Assembly (NCBI RefSeq): GCF_009711345.1
Contig: NZ_SMMA01000054.1
Location: forward strand, 44,810-108,809
DNA: 64,000 bases
Reading direction: 5' to 3'
Source: Pseudovibrio flavus
GTDB lineage: Bacteria; Pseudomonadota; Alphaproteobacteria; Rhizobiales; Stappiaceae
This document shows positions 24,920 through 35,030 of this stretch, piece by piece (position 1 is the first letter of the stretch; the number at the start of each line of letters is the position of its first letter). The translations under genes and the position numbers were made by a program. Below the pieces are notes generated by a model. The model had not been told where the DNA came from. It did not search any database and saw nothing but the letters and a program-made list of their open reading frames with translations.

Positions 24920-25962
24920 TAGCCGCGCTCCAATATGGGCAGCGCAAAGCGCCAACAGAAGGCCCTGAGCCTCCGCGTGCTTGGAAGTAACTGCTGTAGC
25001 AATGGTTTGGAGTAGGATATGCGGGTGTGTTTGCTGGGGCTGATTGCTAATTTTTGGTCCGCGAGAGACGCGACCAGAGCACTACACTGAGCGAAAATAT
25101 TGTAGCGGAACAGAAGTCTCTGTTTGTTTTCTGTCATTGCAGTCAATGCATCGGGCAGACTGGCGACATTTTGATCTAGGCAGCGCTCAATAACGTCAGC
25201 AGAATGCTGCGGTGCGCTTGTATCGATGGATAGAAACCCGCGACCATCGAAGTAGCGGTTCGCTAGCTGGCCGCCATTATAAAGCGGAAAGGCACCGGCA
25301 AGGATGGCGTCCGCTAGTTTTTCCGACCAGTAATGCGGGTGCCTACTGTTCTCCAACGCCAAGTGATAGCGGGACGAGAGCAAGATCGGCGTTTTTTCTG
25401 GAAGAGGCCTAAACCCTCTACCAAAAATCTGAAGCCGCTCTCCCAACCGCTTCTTAAGTACCTCTAGAAAGCGCAGACGTCTGACCTGCTCTTTGCTGAT
25501 GCATTTCGTTGAGCATATGGCGGAAATTTCCAGCGGTCTCTCATCAGGGTTTGGTGGCGTGGCTAGCATCTCCTCCCAACCGGCAGAGGAACTTGGAGGC
25601 GAGGCAGGATCGAAAGAAAGGCCGTAGAACCAAGGAAGCGCAGGCTGAACCGGAATGACTTTGGAACCGCGCAAAGACTTACATGGAAACGGTGAGCAAA
25701 CCACACCGAACTGGCCCATAAACTGCCTCGAGGATTGCTGTATTTCAGGCGGCTCTGTGAGAAAAAGAATACGCCGCTCTTTTGGAATGCGCGTGTTCAG
25801 CTGCCCGTCTGGGCGGTCATAAACCACCAGCCAATCCGCAGGCGTACTCTCCTCAGCAAATATAAAGCGCGTATCGCCCCACACACCGTCACCGGCAGGG
25901 GTTTGCCTAAAAAGCCAAGGCCCCAGATGGGGCGAGGAAAGCTGTATGATAGTCAAAAACAT
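24919..25962 (-). CDS. Family 10 glycosyltransferase, alpha-1,3-fucosyltransferase type
   Basis: The gene encodes 347 residues. The C-terminal half has the GT10 signature: EISAICSTKC, then YHLALENSRHPHYWSEKLADAILAG-type motif near residues 200-225, followed by FPLYNGG and GFLSID. This corresponds to the FENS...TEKL motif of bacterial and animal alpha-1,3/1,4-fucosyltransferases that bind GDP-fucose. The last 45 residues are basic and include aromatic residues, as in membrane-associated family members. First gene of the GT10-GT11-GT25 set, divergent from fcl-gmd with 166 bases between. Confidence 0.85.
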   Translation of the reverse strand: MFLTIIQLSSPHLGPWLFRQTPAGDGVWGDTRFIFAEESTPADWLVVYDRPDGQLNTRIPKERRILFLTEPPEIQQSSRQFMGQFGVVCSPFPCKSLRGSKVIPVQPALPWFYGLSFDPASPPSSSAGWEEMLATPPNPDERPLEISAICSTKCISKEQVRRLRFLEVLKKRLGERLQIFGRGFRPLPEKTPILLSSRYHLALENSRHPHYWSEKLADAILAGAFPLYNGGQLANRYFDGRGFLSIDTSAPQHSADVIERCLDQNVASLPDALTAMTENKQRLLFRYNIFAQCSALVASLADQKLAISPSKHTRISYSKPLLQQLLPSTRRLRAFCWRFALPILERG

Positions 25963-26128
25963 ATGCCCGCTTAGATAGAGCGAGCATCATGGCGCAGAGA
26001 CAGCAGTGGTAAAATTCCAAGATACTACCACTGGATTTTTTCCGGCAAATATTACGGGATTTTTTTAGCAGTAATCCTTGCGATAAGACTGGTGCTAATC
26101 AGGGGATTAATAACTGATCGGGGGCGCC

Positions 26129-27076
26129 TTGCCATTTTCATTTGCAGGTAAACGGGTGTTTGTTGCTGGCCATAAGGGCATGGTCGGAGCCGCTTTGTGC
26201 CGAGCTCTTCAAAAAGAAGAGTGCGAAGTGCTCGTTGCGGACCGCCGTGAGCTGAACCTGACGGATCAGGCGCAGGTCAAGCATTGGATGAAGATGCATA
26301 GACCAGACGCTGTTCTGGTTGCCGCAGCGAAGGTGGGCGGCATCCATGCCAATAGAAGCTTTCCTGCTGAGTTTCTCTATGAAAACTTGATGATCGAGGC
26401 CAATTTGGTCCATGCGGCTTACGAGAGCGGTGTAGAGAAGTTGTTGATGCTCGGTTCCAGCTGTATCTATCCTAAGCTTGCCGACCAACCAATGAGCGAG
26501 AATGCGTTGTTGAGCGGTCCGCTAGAGGAAACCAATAAATGGTACGCCATCGCGAAGATCGCGGGCATTAAGCTCTGTGATGCCTTTAGGCAGCAGTACG
26601 GCTGCGATTTCATCTCGGCCATGCCAACCAACCTTTATGGTTCCCGTGATAACTTCCATCCTCAAAACTCTCATGTGCCCGCCGCGCTTCTGGCTCGTTT
26701 TCACGACGCCAAAACCAATCAAACACCTGAAGTCGTTGTGTGGGGTTCAGGCAGCCCGCTTCGCGAGTTTATGTATGTCGATGACCTTGCCAGCGCCTGT
26801 GTATTTTTGATGAAGCATTACAGCAGTGCGGGACCTGTGAACGTGGCGAGCGGTCAGGAAATCAGTATCGCCGACTTTGCTCGGCTCGTAGCCCAAACGG
26901 TTGGTTATGAGGGCAACATCGTCTTTGATACTAGCATGCCCGATGGCACACCGCGAAAGCTGCTTGATGGCAGCAAGCTTACCGCAATGGGGTGGACTGC
27001 TCCAACCAGCCTAAAGGCCGGATTGAACTCCTATTACCAGTGGTTTCTTGAAAATATTGAAGGGTTACGCCAATGA
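26129..27076 (+). CDS. fcl: GDP-L-fucose synthase
   Basis: This 315-residue short-chain dehydrogenase-type epimerase/reductase converts GDP-4-keto-6-deoxymannose to GDP-L-fucose with NADPH. The N-terminal nucleotide motif is [38 protein letters not shown] and [13 protein letters not shown] (catalytic Tyr-x3-Lys) are characteristic of Fcl/Wca[21 protein letters not shown] is the family's substrate region. Translation appears to start at a TTG at 26129, preceded by GGGGGCG. It overlaps gmd by four bases (ATGA). Confidence 0.93.
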   Translation: MPFSFAGKRVFVAGHKGMVGAALCRALQKEECEVLVADRRELNLTDQAQVKHWMKMHRPDAVLVAAAKVGGIHANRSFPAEFLYENLMIEANLVHAAYESGVEKLLMLGSSCIYPKLADQPMSENALLSGPLEETNKWYAIAKIAGIKLCDAFRQQYGCDFISAMPTNLYGSRDNFHPQNSHVPAALLARFHDAKTNQTPEVVVWGSGSPLREFMYVDDLASACVFLMKHYSSAGPVNVASGQEISIADFARLVAQTVGYEGNIVFDTSMPDGTPRKLLDGSKLTAMGWTAPTSLKAGLNSYYQWFLENIEGLRQ

Positions 27077-28140
27077 CCAAAACAGCTTTGATCACCGGCA
27101 TAACCGGTCAGGATGGCGCTTATCTGGCAGAGCTTCTGCTTTCCAAGGGCTATATGGTTCACGGGGTTAAGCGTCGCTCCTCTTCGTTTAACACACAGCG
27201 TGTTGATCATCTCTATACTGATCCCCACGATGGAGAGCCGCGGTTCCGCTTACATTATGGTGACGTGACCGATGCAACAAATCTGATCCGCCTTGTTCAG
27301 GAAACGCAGCCAGACGAAATCTATAACCTTGCAGCTCAAAGCCACGTACAAGTGAGCTTTGACACGCCTGAATACACCGCAAACTCTGATGCCATGGGTA
27401 CGCTCCGCCTGCTGGAAGCTATTCGTATTCTTGGTATGGGTGACAAGGTTCGTTTCTATCAGGCATCGACTTCCGAGCTTTACGGCAAGGTACAGGAGAT
27501 ACCGCAGTCGGAAACGACACCGTTTTATCCGCGCAGCCCGTATGCTGCTGCCAAACTTTACTCTTTCTGGATCACGGTGAATTATCGGGAGGCATATGGC
27601 CTTCACGCCTCCAACGGCATTCTGTTCAATCATGAAAGTCCACTTCGTGGCGAAACATTCGTAACCCGTAAGATTACCCGCGCTGTCGCCGCGATCCATC
27701 ACAATAAGCAGCAGTGCCTTTATCTGGGCAATCTGGATGCCAAGCGTGACTGGGGCCATGCTCGCGATTACGTGGAAGGTATGTGGCGCATACTTCAGCA
27801 GGATATTGCGGAGGACTATGTACTTGCGACGGGCGAGGCGCACTCTGTACGCGAATTCGTTGAAGCAGCCTTTTCCAAGATAGATATGGAAATTGACTGG
27901 CACGGAACAGGCGTGGAAGAAAAAGGCTTGGACCGGAAAACAGGTCGTGTCTTGGTACAGGTCGATCCGCGCTACTTCCGCCCGACAGAGGTTGAGTTCC
28001 TTTTAGGGGACCCTGCAAAAGCGAGGCAGAAGCTAGGCTGGCAGCATAAAACTACCTTTAAAGAGCTGGTCTGGGAGATGATGGAGGCTGACCTCTCAGA
28101 GCTTGGCGAAAGTGCAAAAGCTGTTCATGAATTCGCCTAG
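27073..28140 (+). CDS. gmd: GDP-mannose 4,6-dehydratase
   Basis: This 355-residue enzyme makes GDP-4-keto-6-deoxymannose from GDP-mannose. It has [19 protein letters not shown] (NADP site), [30 protein letters not shown] and the catalytic [20 protein letters not shown]. The segment [19 protein letters not shown] is diagnostic of Gmd. Length is typical. With fcl it supplies GDP-L-fucose, matching the two fucosyltransferase genes on the other side of the intergenic region. Neither phosphomannomutase nor mannose-1-phosphate guanylyltransferase is in the window. Confidence 0.95.
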   Translation: MTKTALITGITGQDGAYLAELLLSKGYMVHGVKRRSSSFNTQRVDHLYTDPHDGEPRFRLHYGDVTDATNLIRLVQETQPDEIYNLAAQSHVQVSFDTPEYTANSDAMGTLRLLEAIRILGMGDKVRFYQASTSELYGKVQEIPQSETTPFYPRSPYAAAKLYSFWITVNYREAYGLHASNGILFNHESPLRGETFVTRKITRAVAAIHHNKQQCLYLGNLDAKRDWGHARDYVEGMWRILQQDIAEDYVLATGEAHSVREFVEAAFSKIDMEIDWHGTGVEEKGLDRKTGRVLVQVDPRYFRPTEVEFLLGDPAKARQKLGWQHKTTFKELVWEMMEADLSELGESAKAVHEFA

Positions 28141-28245
28141 AATGCGAGTTTAATGTACGTTTTTCGACACACCTTGAGGGGGTTGACTGGTCCTTCAGCC
28201 TTCTCTAACCAAGGGCCTCAGACTCTTATTTGCAAAGAATAGCTT

Positions 28246-29421
28246 ATGTGCGCTCACCAACTGACTCTGGAAAATCAGCGAGACACCCTGACTTCATGGC
28301 TTTTTGAAAAAGCCTTGCCGCTCTGGAGTGAGACTGGTCTGGACAGAGTACAGGGCGGCTGTTTTGAAACAATCGGCCTTGATGGCAATGGCACAGCAGC
28401 TGCGCGCAGAGGGCGGCTGCACCCACGGCAGATCTATGTTTTCCAAGAAGCTGGACGCATGGGCTGGAACGGCTCTTGGGAGCGCGCTGCTATTCACTGC
28501 TATGACTACATGGTGAGCCACTACGCCACTGAGCAAGGGTACATTGCCAATCTCGCCTCCGCAGATGGCGAGCAGATAGACAGCTCCTTCATTCTTTACA
28601 ATCAGGCTTTTGCTTTGCTGGCGCTTGCTTCACTTGCAGCAACTGCGGAAGGCGAGCGGAAGCTGACATACATCGAACAAGGCCGTGCTTTGCTAGAGCT
28701 GCTATTGCGACACTACAAGCATCCTACGGCAGGATTTGAGGAAGCGCAGCCTACTAAAGATACCTTGTGCTCTAACCCGCACATGCACCTGTTCGAAGCG
28801 ATGCAGGCTTGGATGCCGGTAGACCATGCTGGAAAGTGGCAAGCGGTTGCACAGGAAATCGCTGACTTGGCGTTGGATCACATGTTTGATTATGAAACGG
28901 GCATTGGCGAGTTCTTTGACCGCAACTGGAACCCTAAGGATGGGGCTGCTGGAGAGCGGTTGGAGCCGGGGCACCAGTATGAATGGGCTTGGCTCCTTGC
29001 ACACTGGTATCGCAAAACTGGACAGGTCAAGGCTCTTGAAGCTGCAAGAGAGCTCTACAAGATTGCCGAGCTTCATGGTCTGGATGAAAAAAGTGGTCTG
29101 GTGTTTATGGCGATGGACCGCTCTTACAATGTGGTGGAAGCAACCTGCCGCCTTTGGGGGCAGACAGAGCGCCTGAAAACCGCACTTGTACTTGGCAGCC
29201 TTGCGGAAAGTGACGTCGAAAAAGGTGAGTACGACAATGCTGCGATAGCTGCCAGTGTTGGGCTGCAGAAGTACTTTGAGGGCGTGCCCGTGGGGCTTTG
29301 GAAAGACAAGTACGAGCCTGATGGCTCCTTTGTTGAGGAAGCTGCACCTGCAAGCTCGCTCTACCATATCGTTGCTGCGATTAGCGAATTCCGGCAGCTT
29401 GTGCCAATTGAGGCCAAGTAG
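28246..29421 (+). CDS. AGE-family epimerase/isomerase, probable mannose-6-phosphate isomerase
   Basis: This 391-residue (alpha/alpha)6-barrel protein has the N-acylglucosamine 2-epimerase pattern: RRGRLHPRQIYVFQEAG near residue 50, LCSNPHMHLFEAMQAW near 175, PGHQYEWAWLLAHW near 243 and a C-terminal PASSLYHIVAAISEF. The His residues of HMHLFE, GHQYEW and YH are those used in sugar isomerisation or epimerisation. Beside gmd and fcl, mannose-6-phosphate isomerase activity (fructose-6-phosphate to mannose-6-phosphate) is the best guess because it would feed GDP-mannose; N-acylglucosamine epimerase is the alternative. 105 bases separate it from gmd. Confidence 0.8.
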   Translation: MCAHQLTLENQRDTLTSWLFEKALPLWSETGLDRVQGGCFETIGLDGNGTAAARRGRLHPRQIYVFQEAGRMGWNGSWERAAIHCYDYMVSHYATEQGYIANLASADGEQIDSSFILYNQAFALLALASLAATAEGERKLTYIEQGRALLELLLRHYKHPTAGFEEAQPTKDTLCSNPHMHLFEAMQAWMPVDHAGKWQAVAQEIADLALDHMFDYETGIGEFFDRNWNPKDGAAGERLEPGHQYEWAWLLAHWYRKTGQVKALEAARELYKIAELHGLDEKSGLVFMAMDRSYNVVEATCRLWGQTERLKTALVLGSLAESDVEKGEYDNAAIAASVGLQKYFEGVPVGLWKDKYEPDGSFVEEAAPASSLYHIVAAISEFRQLVPIEAK

Positions 29422-29430
29422 AGCAAGAGT

Positions 29431-30243
29431 TCAGCCTTTGATGGAAGGGCGTTCGCGCTTTCCAGCTTTTATCAGCAATTCGTATTCATAGAGCTTTGCA
29501 AGGCGCAGGTGCCGCGAAAAGGCGTAGTTGCGGGCATTGATAAGTCCCCACCATCCATACAGAAACCCACGTCTCAGAAAATAGCTTTTGAAGAATGAGA
29601 GACCGTATTCATAACTAAGACGAAGAGGATGGATATGCCGCCCTCTTTGCATGAGATCCCGAACCTGCATATCCGAGTATCGGTTCATTTTTTCGACAAC
29701 CCAGTGAATGGACCGTTGGGAGTAGTGGGACACCTTCCCCTTTAGGCTCCCGATCTTCGCTTCCTTCAATGGCCGAACTGTATCGTGTACGGGCGACTCT
29801 GAAAAACGCCCCTTCGTCCGGTCATAGAGCCGATACTGCCAATACCCATAGGCCCAACGCTTGGGGCTTTCCTCATGGGGGAAGACATCGGCAATATGCA
29901 CCCTGTAAACATCCAACTCGGGCAACGGATTGAAATGGAAGCGTATCTCTTCTGCTAACTCGGGTGTTAAAACTTCATCGGCATCAAGGTTTAGCAGCCA
30001 CGTGTTTGTGCAGCAGTCCTCTGCGAAACGCTTTTGCCTGCCATAACCTGCCCATGGGTTATGGAAGACCTTTGCGCCTTTCGCTTCGGCAATTTCTACG
30101 GTGCGATCCTTGGAACCAGAATCCACCACAATCACCTCATCCACCCAATCAATCACGCTGTCTATGGTACGGCCAATGCGGTCTTCTTCATCAAGAGAGA
30201 TGATGAAAACAGACAGCGGAGTTTTGGCATGTACGGAGGACAT
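29431..30243 (-). CDS. Family 2 glycosyltransferase, WaaE/KdtX-like
   Basis: The gene encodes 270 residues. Features are PLSVFIISLDEEDRIGRTI at the N-terminus, EVIVVDSGSKDRTVEIAE, KRFAEDCCTNTWLLNLDADE near residue 90 and DTVRPLKEAKIGSLKG. These match lipopolysaccharide core beta-1,4-glucosyltransferase (WaaE/KdtX) and similar GT2 enzymes. The start at 30243 is chosen: a much longer frame runs back through the next gene on the other strand and has no glycosyltransferase character. It converges on the AGE gene with a 9-base gap. Its role in LPS core or glycan synthesis is inferred. Confidence 0.85.
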   Translation of the reverse strand: MSSVHAKTPLSVFIISLDEEDRIGRTIDSVIDWVDEVIVVDSGSKDRTVEIAEAKGAKVFHNPWAGYGRQKRFAEDCCTNTWLLNLDADEVLTPELAEEIRFHFNPLPELDVYRVHIADVFPHEESPKRWAYGYWQYRLYDRTKGRFSESPVHDTVRPLKEAKIGSLKGKVSHYSQRSIHWVVEKMNRYSDMQVRDLMQRGRHIHPLRLSYEYGLSFFKSYFLRRGFLYGWWGLINARNYAFSRHLRLAKLYEYELLIKAGKRERPSIKG

Positions 30244-30405
30244 CGGATTACTGCGCAGCCTTCTTAGGTGTAAAGGGTGTATCCGTAAGATGCAGTAGGC
30301 ATAAACCGAGGCTCTGTAATGCTTGCTGCATAGGTAGTGAGCATAGCGACATGCGGTTTCCTTACCAATCTGCCAAATGACAATAATGAAAAGGCTGGAG
30401 TTTAC

Positions 30406-32283
30406 ATGGAAGGATTGGCCAAAGACGGCGAACTCCCTGTATCTCAGAACCCTGAGGTCGATTTCGTCCGCGTAAGAATAGCCGGTGACTCGGGTGACGG
30501 GGTTCAGATGACAGGTACGCAGCTTGCAGAAAGCGCGGCCCGTTTCGGTAATGATATTGCAACGTTCCCGGATTTCCCTTCCGATATTCGTGCGCCAAGC
30601 GGCACCGTTTACGGCGTTTCGGCTTATTCGCTGAATATCGGTCACACAGAAGTTGCCACCTTTGGTGACGAGAGCGACGCTTTGGTTGCGCTTAATCCTG
30701 CGGCTCTCAAAAAGTACCTCAGCGGGCTCAAGCAAGGCGGCACGCTGGTCATTGACGGCGGCAGCTTTACAGATCGCGCTATCACCAAAGCAGGCTTTGA
30801 TAGCGATCCGCGTGAAAACGGCATGCTGGAAGGTATGCGCCTGATCGATGTCGATATCACTGACCTGACAGAAAAGGCGGTGAAGGAAGCAGGCCTCAGC
30901 GCCAAGGATGCAAAGCGCTGCAAGAACATGTGGACGCTGGGCCTTATCCTTTGGCTGTTTGAGCGTGATATCGAGGATATCTCTCGTTGGATCGAGCGTA
31001 AGTTCTCCAAGAAGCCGGAGATCATGCAGGCGAACTTGTTGGCGCTGAAAGCTGGTCATCTCTACGGTGAAAATGCTGAACTAGCGCCGGATGTAACTCG
31101 CTTCCATATTCCGCCAGCGCCTGTCGCTGCGGGCGACTATCGTTCCATCAACGGCAACGAGGCAATGGCATACGGCCTTTATACGGGTGCTACGCTTGCT
31201 GGAGTTGATGCGTTTTACGGTTCCTACCCGATTACGCCTGCATCCCCGCTGCTTCATACGTTTGTTAAGCTGAAGGAACTTGGCGCTCTGTCCTTCCAGG
31301 CAGAAGACGAGATTGCGGCAGTGTGCGCAGCGCTGGGCGCTTCTTACGCTGGTCACTTGGGCATCACCGGTTCTTCGGGGCCGGGTGTTGCGTTGAAAAC
31401 TGAAGCTCTGGGCCTTGCTATCATGACCGAGCTTCCGCTGGTCGTTGTCAATGTTCAGCGTGGCGGCCCGTCTACCGGTTTACCAACCAAGACCGAGCAG
31501 TCAGACCTTTATCAAGCAGTTCTGGGCCGCAATGGCGATGCGCCGATGCCAGTCATTGCACCTGCTCATCCAGGCGAATGCTTTGACATTGGCGTTGAAG
31601 CTTGCCGCCTTGCGGTGACCCATATGACACCGGTGATGGTGCTGTCTGATGGCTATATCGCCAACTCCAGCCAGCCTTGGAAACTGCCGGACTTCAACGA
31701 CCCGAAATACGCACCGTTCCCTGTTACCCATCCAACGGATCCTGTGGGCTTCCTGCCTTACGGCCATGATCCGGAAACGATGGCGCGTCCTTGGGCTATT
31801 CCGGGCACTCCGGAACTGATGCACCGCATCGGTGGTCTGGAACGTGAAGTGGGCACTGGCAACATTTCCTATGAGGGTGAAAATCATCATAAGATGACTG
31901 AAATCCGTGCAGGCAAGCTGGAAGCGATCCGCCGTGCAATTCCGCTACAGCATGTGGAATCTGGTAGCGAGACTGGCCGCGTTGCTATCGTTGGCTGGGG
32001 GTCAAGCTGGGGGCCTATCCGCGTTGCGACCCGCCGAGCCATAGCGCAAGGCAAATCGGTTTCCCATATTCATTTGCGCCACATCAGTCCGATGCCATCC
32101 AACCTCAAAGAGCTGCTTTCCGGCTTCGATAAAATCATCGTACCGGAGATGAACTACGGCCAGCTGGCAATGCTCTTGAGAGCGCAGACAGGTCTTGAGA
32201 TTGACGGTCGCAGCTGCGTTAAGGGCCGCCCATTCTATGTGCGTGAAATTTCCGCGATGATCGACGAGGCTTTGGAGGACTGA
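30406..32283 (+). CDS. korA: 2-oxoacid:ferredoxin oxidoreductase, fused gamma-alpha subunit (KorA-like)
   Basis: This 625-residue protein has an N-terminal gamma domain (RIAGDSGDGVQMTGTQLAES, FPDFPSDIRAPSGTVYGVSAY) and, from about residue 240, the pyrimidine-binding alpha domain (NEAMAYGLYTGA, FYGSYPITPASPLLHTF, TGSSGPGVALKTEALGLA, VVVNVQRGGPSTGLPTKTEQSD). This order is typical of 2-oxoglutarate:acceptor oxidoreductases. The complex interconverts 2-oxoglutarate and succinyl-CoA with ferredoxin as carrier. ATG at 30406 has GGAG upstream; an earlier ATG at 30337 lacks one. The beta gene begins one base after the stop. Confidence 0.9.
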   Translation: MEGLAKDGELPVSQNPEVDFVRVRIAGDSGDGVQMTGTQLAESAARFGNDIATFPDFPSDIRAPSGTVYGVSAYSLNIGHTEVATFGDESDALVALNPAALKKYLSGLKQGGTLVIDGGSFTDRAITKAGFDSDPRENGMLEGMRLIDVDITDLTEKAVKEAGLSAKDAKRCKNMWTLGLILWLFERDIEDISRWIERKFSKKPEIMQANLLALKAGHLYGENAELAPDVTRFHIPPAPVAAGDYRSINGNEAMAYGLYTGATLAGVDAFYGSYPITPASPLLHTFVKLKELGALSFQAEDEIAAVCAALGASYAGHLGITGSSGPGVALKTEALGLAIMTELPLVVVNVQRGGPSTGLPTKTEQSDLYQAVLGRNGDAPMPVIAPAHPGECFDIGVEACRLAVTHMTPVMVLSDGYIANSSQPWKLPDFNDPKYAPFPVTHPTDPVGFLPYGHDPETMARPWAIPGTPELMHRIGGLEREVGTGNISYEGENHHKMTEIRAGKLEAIRRAIPLQHVESGSETGRVAIVGWGSSWGPIRVATRRAIAQGKSVSHIHLRHISPMPSNLKELLSGFDKIIVPEMNYGQLAMLLRAQTGLEIDGRSCVKGRPFYVREISAMIDEALED

Positions 32284-32284
32284 C

Positions 32285-33301
32285 ATGAACCAGTTGACTG
32301 CAAAGGACTTTGCCAGCCCCCTAGACGTTCGCTGGTGCCCGGGTTGCGGTGATTACGCACTGCTGAAAACGCTACAGAAAACGCTCGCAGATGAAGGCGC
32401 AAAACTGGAAGATACGCTCTGTATTTCCGGCATCGGCTGTTCTTCGCGCTTGCCGTACTACATGGCAACCTATGGCTTCCATACCATTCATGGCCGTGCT
32501 CCGGCCATTGCAACAGGTGTAAAGCTATCCAACCCTGAGCTGGATGTGTGGCTGTTTACAGGTGACGGCGATGGTCTTTCCATCGGCGGCAATCACCTGC
32601 TGCATCTGCTGCGCCGGAACATCGACATGCAGGTTATTCTGATGAATAACCAGATCTACGGTTTGACCAAGGGCCAGTTCTCTCCAACCACGCAAAAGGG
32701 CTGCCGTACGCCAAGCTCACCTGCAGGTGTGGTTGATAATCCGATGAACCCTGCTGCTTTCGCTCTGGGTGCTGGTGGTCGTTTCGTTGCTCGGTGCTTC
32801 GATACCCAAGCCAAAGTGCTAGCTCCGATCCTCTCCGCCGCTAAAGCGTTTGATGGAACCGCGTTGGTTGAAGTGCTTCAGAACTGCATCATCTTCAACG
32901 ATGGTGTTTTTGATGGCTTGAAGGACAAGAAGCAGGGACCCGAAGTCACCATCGTTGTCGAGCATGGCAAGCCGATGGTTTTCGGCGCGAACTGCGACAA
33001 AGGCATTCGCCTCGCACCGCACGGTTTCGGCCTAGAGGTTGTTGAGCTCACTGAAGGTGGCATCACCGTTGATGACCTTCTCGTTCATGATGAGACCAAT
33101 CCGTTCCTTGCAATGGCACTGGCGCATCTGGGCGAAAAAGAAGGGGAGCCGACTGTTCTGGGCATTCTCTATCGTCAGCCAGCTGAGGAATACAGTAAAG
33201 CAGCGCGTAAAGGTTTGCCGGAAGCTGAACTGTCTATGGCTGACAAACTCTCTGGCCTTTCCAAAACCCTTCGGAAAGCAGAGGTTTGGAGCGTGGAGTA
33301 A
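32285..33301 (+). CDS. korB: 2-oxoacid:ferredoxin oxidoreductase beta subunit (KorB-like)
   Basis: This 338-residue thiamine-pyrophosphate-binding subunit has WCPGCGDYALLKTLQKTL, ISGIGCSSRLPYYM, the GDGDGLSIGGNHLLHL TPP/Mg motif and NNQIYGLTKGQFSPTT. It lacks the extra ferredoxin domain seen in some pyruvate enzymes, matching 2-oxoglutarate-type beta subunits. It forms the catalytic complex with the gene just upstream. Electrons go to a ferredoxin not encoded in this window. An intrinsic terminator follows. Confidence 0.92.
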   Translation: MNQLTAKDFASPLDVRWCPGCGDYALLKTLQKTLADEGAKLEDTLCISGIGCSSRLPYYMATYGFHTIHGRAPAIATGVKLSNPELDVWLFTGDGDGLSIGGNHLLHLLRRNIDMQVILMNNQIYGLTKGQFSPTTQKGCRTPSSPAGVVDNPMNPAAFALGAGGRFVARCFDTQAKVLAPILSAAKAFDGTALVEVLQNCIIFNDGVFDGLKDKKQGPEVTIVVEHGKPMVFGANCDKGIRLAPHGFGLEVVELTEGGITVDDLLVHDETNPFLAMALAHLGEKEGEPTVLGILYRQPAEEYSKAARKGLPEAELSMADKLSGLSKTLRKAEVWSVE

Positions 33302-33333
33302 TCCTCGCTTAGGGCCACATTGAATAAATTGGA

Positions 33334-33385
33334 GACCCGCTTTCTTGAAGGCTTAACGATAGCCGTCAGGGAGCGGGTCTTTTTA
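33334..33385 (+). terminator. Rho-independent terminator of korAB
   Basis: GACCCGCT (33334-33341) pairs with AGCGGGTC (33372-33379), followed by a run of T. The 30-base loop contains a smaller GGC/GCC stem. Confidence 0.65.
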
Positions 33386-33450
33386 TTGACCTCAGGGAAT
33401 GTTCCTGCCACTGTTTTGGCAACAACAATAAGAAGCCAAGGTCACGTTTC

Positions 33451-33747
33451 ATGCCAAACAGCATCTATGTTGCCGTCCGGTTTACAGCTCTACCGGGTGA
33501 GACAGTCAATATCATCGAGGTTTTGGAAGAACTCGCCCAAAAAACTCGTGAAGAGCCCGGTTGTCTTTCCTTTGACTATTTCCAGTCCCGCGATGACCCA
33601 CTTCAATTCATCTCCGTAGAGCACTGGCAAGACCCTGCTGCGGAGGACGCGCACTGGCATACACCGCATGTTATTGATGCATTGCAGGATATAAAGCCAT
33701 CACTTGCTGGCGAGATCACCAAGGCGAGCTATGCCAAACTAACCTGA
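33451..33747 (+). CDS. ABM-domain protein (antibiotic biosynthesis monooxygenase-like)
   Basis: This 98-residue protein forms a single dimeric alpha/beta-barrel ABM domain: IYVAVRFTALPGETVNIIEVL, TREEPGCLSFDYFQSRDDP, FISVEHWQDPAAEDAHWHTPHV. Related proteins include YgiN-type quinol monooxygenases and heme-degrading IsdG enzymes; short members often have unknown function. It is alone after the korAB terminator and 5 bases from the convergent epimerase gene. Confidence 0.8.
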   Translation: MPNSIYVAVRFTALPGETVNIIEVLEELAQKTREEPGCLSFDYFQSRDDPLQFISVEHWQDPAAEDAHWHTPHVIDALQDIKPSLAGEITKASYAKLT

Positions 33748-33752
33748 CTGGC

Positions 33753-34766
33753 TCACTTGTCCGCGAAATAGTCCCAGTACCAGTCAACAAAAGCGCTAAC
33801 GCCTTCTTCAACGCAAGTTTCTGGAACATATCCGGTAAGGGCGTTGAGGAGCGATGGATCAGACATGGTCTGATGGACATCACCTTTTTGCATAGGCAGC
33901 ATGTTTTTCTGGGCGGTTTTGCCAAGCGACTTTTCGATTGTCTCGATAAACGGCATAAGGCCGATTGGCTGGCCTCCAGCGATGTTCACCACACGCCATG
34001 GGGCGACAGGGGAAAGAGAGTCGACACCCTCTTCAAACAACACCGGTGAACCTTCAACAGGAACAGCATCTACAAGGCGTACAATACCTTCTACGAGATC
34101 ATCAACGTAGGTGAAGTCTCGGCCCATCTGTCCCTCACCATAAACGTCGATAGGGCGATCATTCTCGATAGCATCAACAAACTTGAACAGCGCCATATCA
34201 GGTCGGCCCCAAGGGCCATACACGGTAAAGAACCGGAAGCAGGTGGTTGGTATCTTCCAAAGGTGCGCGTAGGAGTGCGTCATCGCTTCATTGGCCTTTT
34301 TGGTGGCCGCATAAAGCGTCATAGGAGAATCCGCTCGGTCTGTTTCCATAAACGGCATCTTCTCGTTGCCGCCGTATACGGAGCTGGTAGACGCTGCAAG
34401 AAAGTGCTTTGGCTGAATGCGCCGCGCAGCTTCCATTACGTTGAACGTACCAACGAGATTGGCACTTACATAGGCTTCTGGACACTCAAGAGAGTAGCGA
34501 ACACCTGCCTGCGCAGCCAAATGAATGATGATGTCCGGCTGACTCTCATCAACTGCAGTATCCAGAAACTCTTTGTCCTCCAGCATACCTACGTAATGGC
34601 GATAGCCGTTTGAACGCTCCAGCCGTTCAACACGCGCGGTTTTCAGGCGCGGGTCGTAGTAGGGTGTCATTCCATCATAGCCGTCAACAAAATGGCCTTC
34701 GTCCAGCAAACGCCTTGCAAGATGATAGCCGATAAAACCTGCTGTGCCGGTGATGAAGAATTTCAT
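33753..34766 (-). CDS. NAD-dependent nucleotide-sugar epimerase, probable UDP-glucuronate 4-epimerase
   Basis: This 337-residue SDR-type enzyme has N-terminal [19 protein letters not shown], then [40 protein letters not shown] and catalytic [37 protein letters not shown] is typical of UDP-glucuronate 4-epimerases, which interconvert UDP-glucuronate and UDP-galacturonate. The start at 34766 is chosen because the Rossmann motif follows at once. At the right end of the glycan region, it probably supplies an acidic sugar. Confidence 0.88.
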   Translation of the reverse strand: MKFFITGTAGFIGYHLARRLLDEGHFVDGYDGMTPYYDPRLKTARVERLERSNGYRHYVGMLEDKEFLDTAVDESQPDIIIHLAAQAGVRYSLECPEAYVSANLVGTFNVMEAARRIQPKHFLAASTSSVYGGNEKMPFMETDRADSPMTLYAATKKANEAMTHSYAHLWKIPTTCFRFFTVYGPWGRPDMALFKFVDAIENDRPIDVYGEGQMGRDFTYVDDLVEGIVRLVDAVPVEGSPVLFEEGVDSLSPVAPWRVVNIAGGQPIGLMPFIETIEKSLGKTAQKNMLPMQKGDVHQTMSDPSLLNALTGYVPETCVEEGVSAFVDWYWDYFADK

Positions 34767-35030
34767 TGATCTGTACCGCTTCGATGGATGTTGCCCCATT
34801 CCTACAATGAACTTTGGCCTCTTACCTAATAAAAAACTGACGGATTACACTTCAAACTAGCCTGATCCCATGGGTTCAATCAGAGCTTTTTGGCGGGAAG
34901 CATTCGCCCAAAGCAGCAGACCTTATCTCTTGTTTCCCCTTCGGTATTGAGGGAAGCTTGGTAAAGCACTTCCAGGGACGGAGAAAAGTGCTGCGCGGCG
35001 ACCTTTGCCGCATCGGGGAGGGATGAGACA

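Noticed and set aside
30244..31059. N-terminal extension of the WaaE-like glycosyltransferase through korA
   Set aside because: The added 270 residues are antisense to korA and unlike any glycosyltransferase; the start at 30243 gives a standard family N-terminus.
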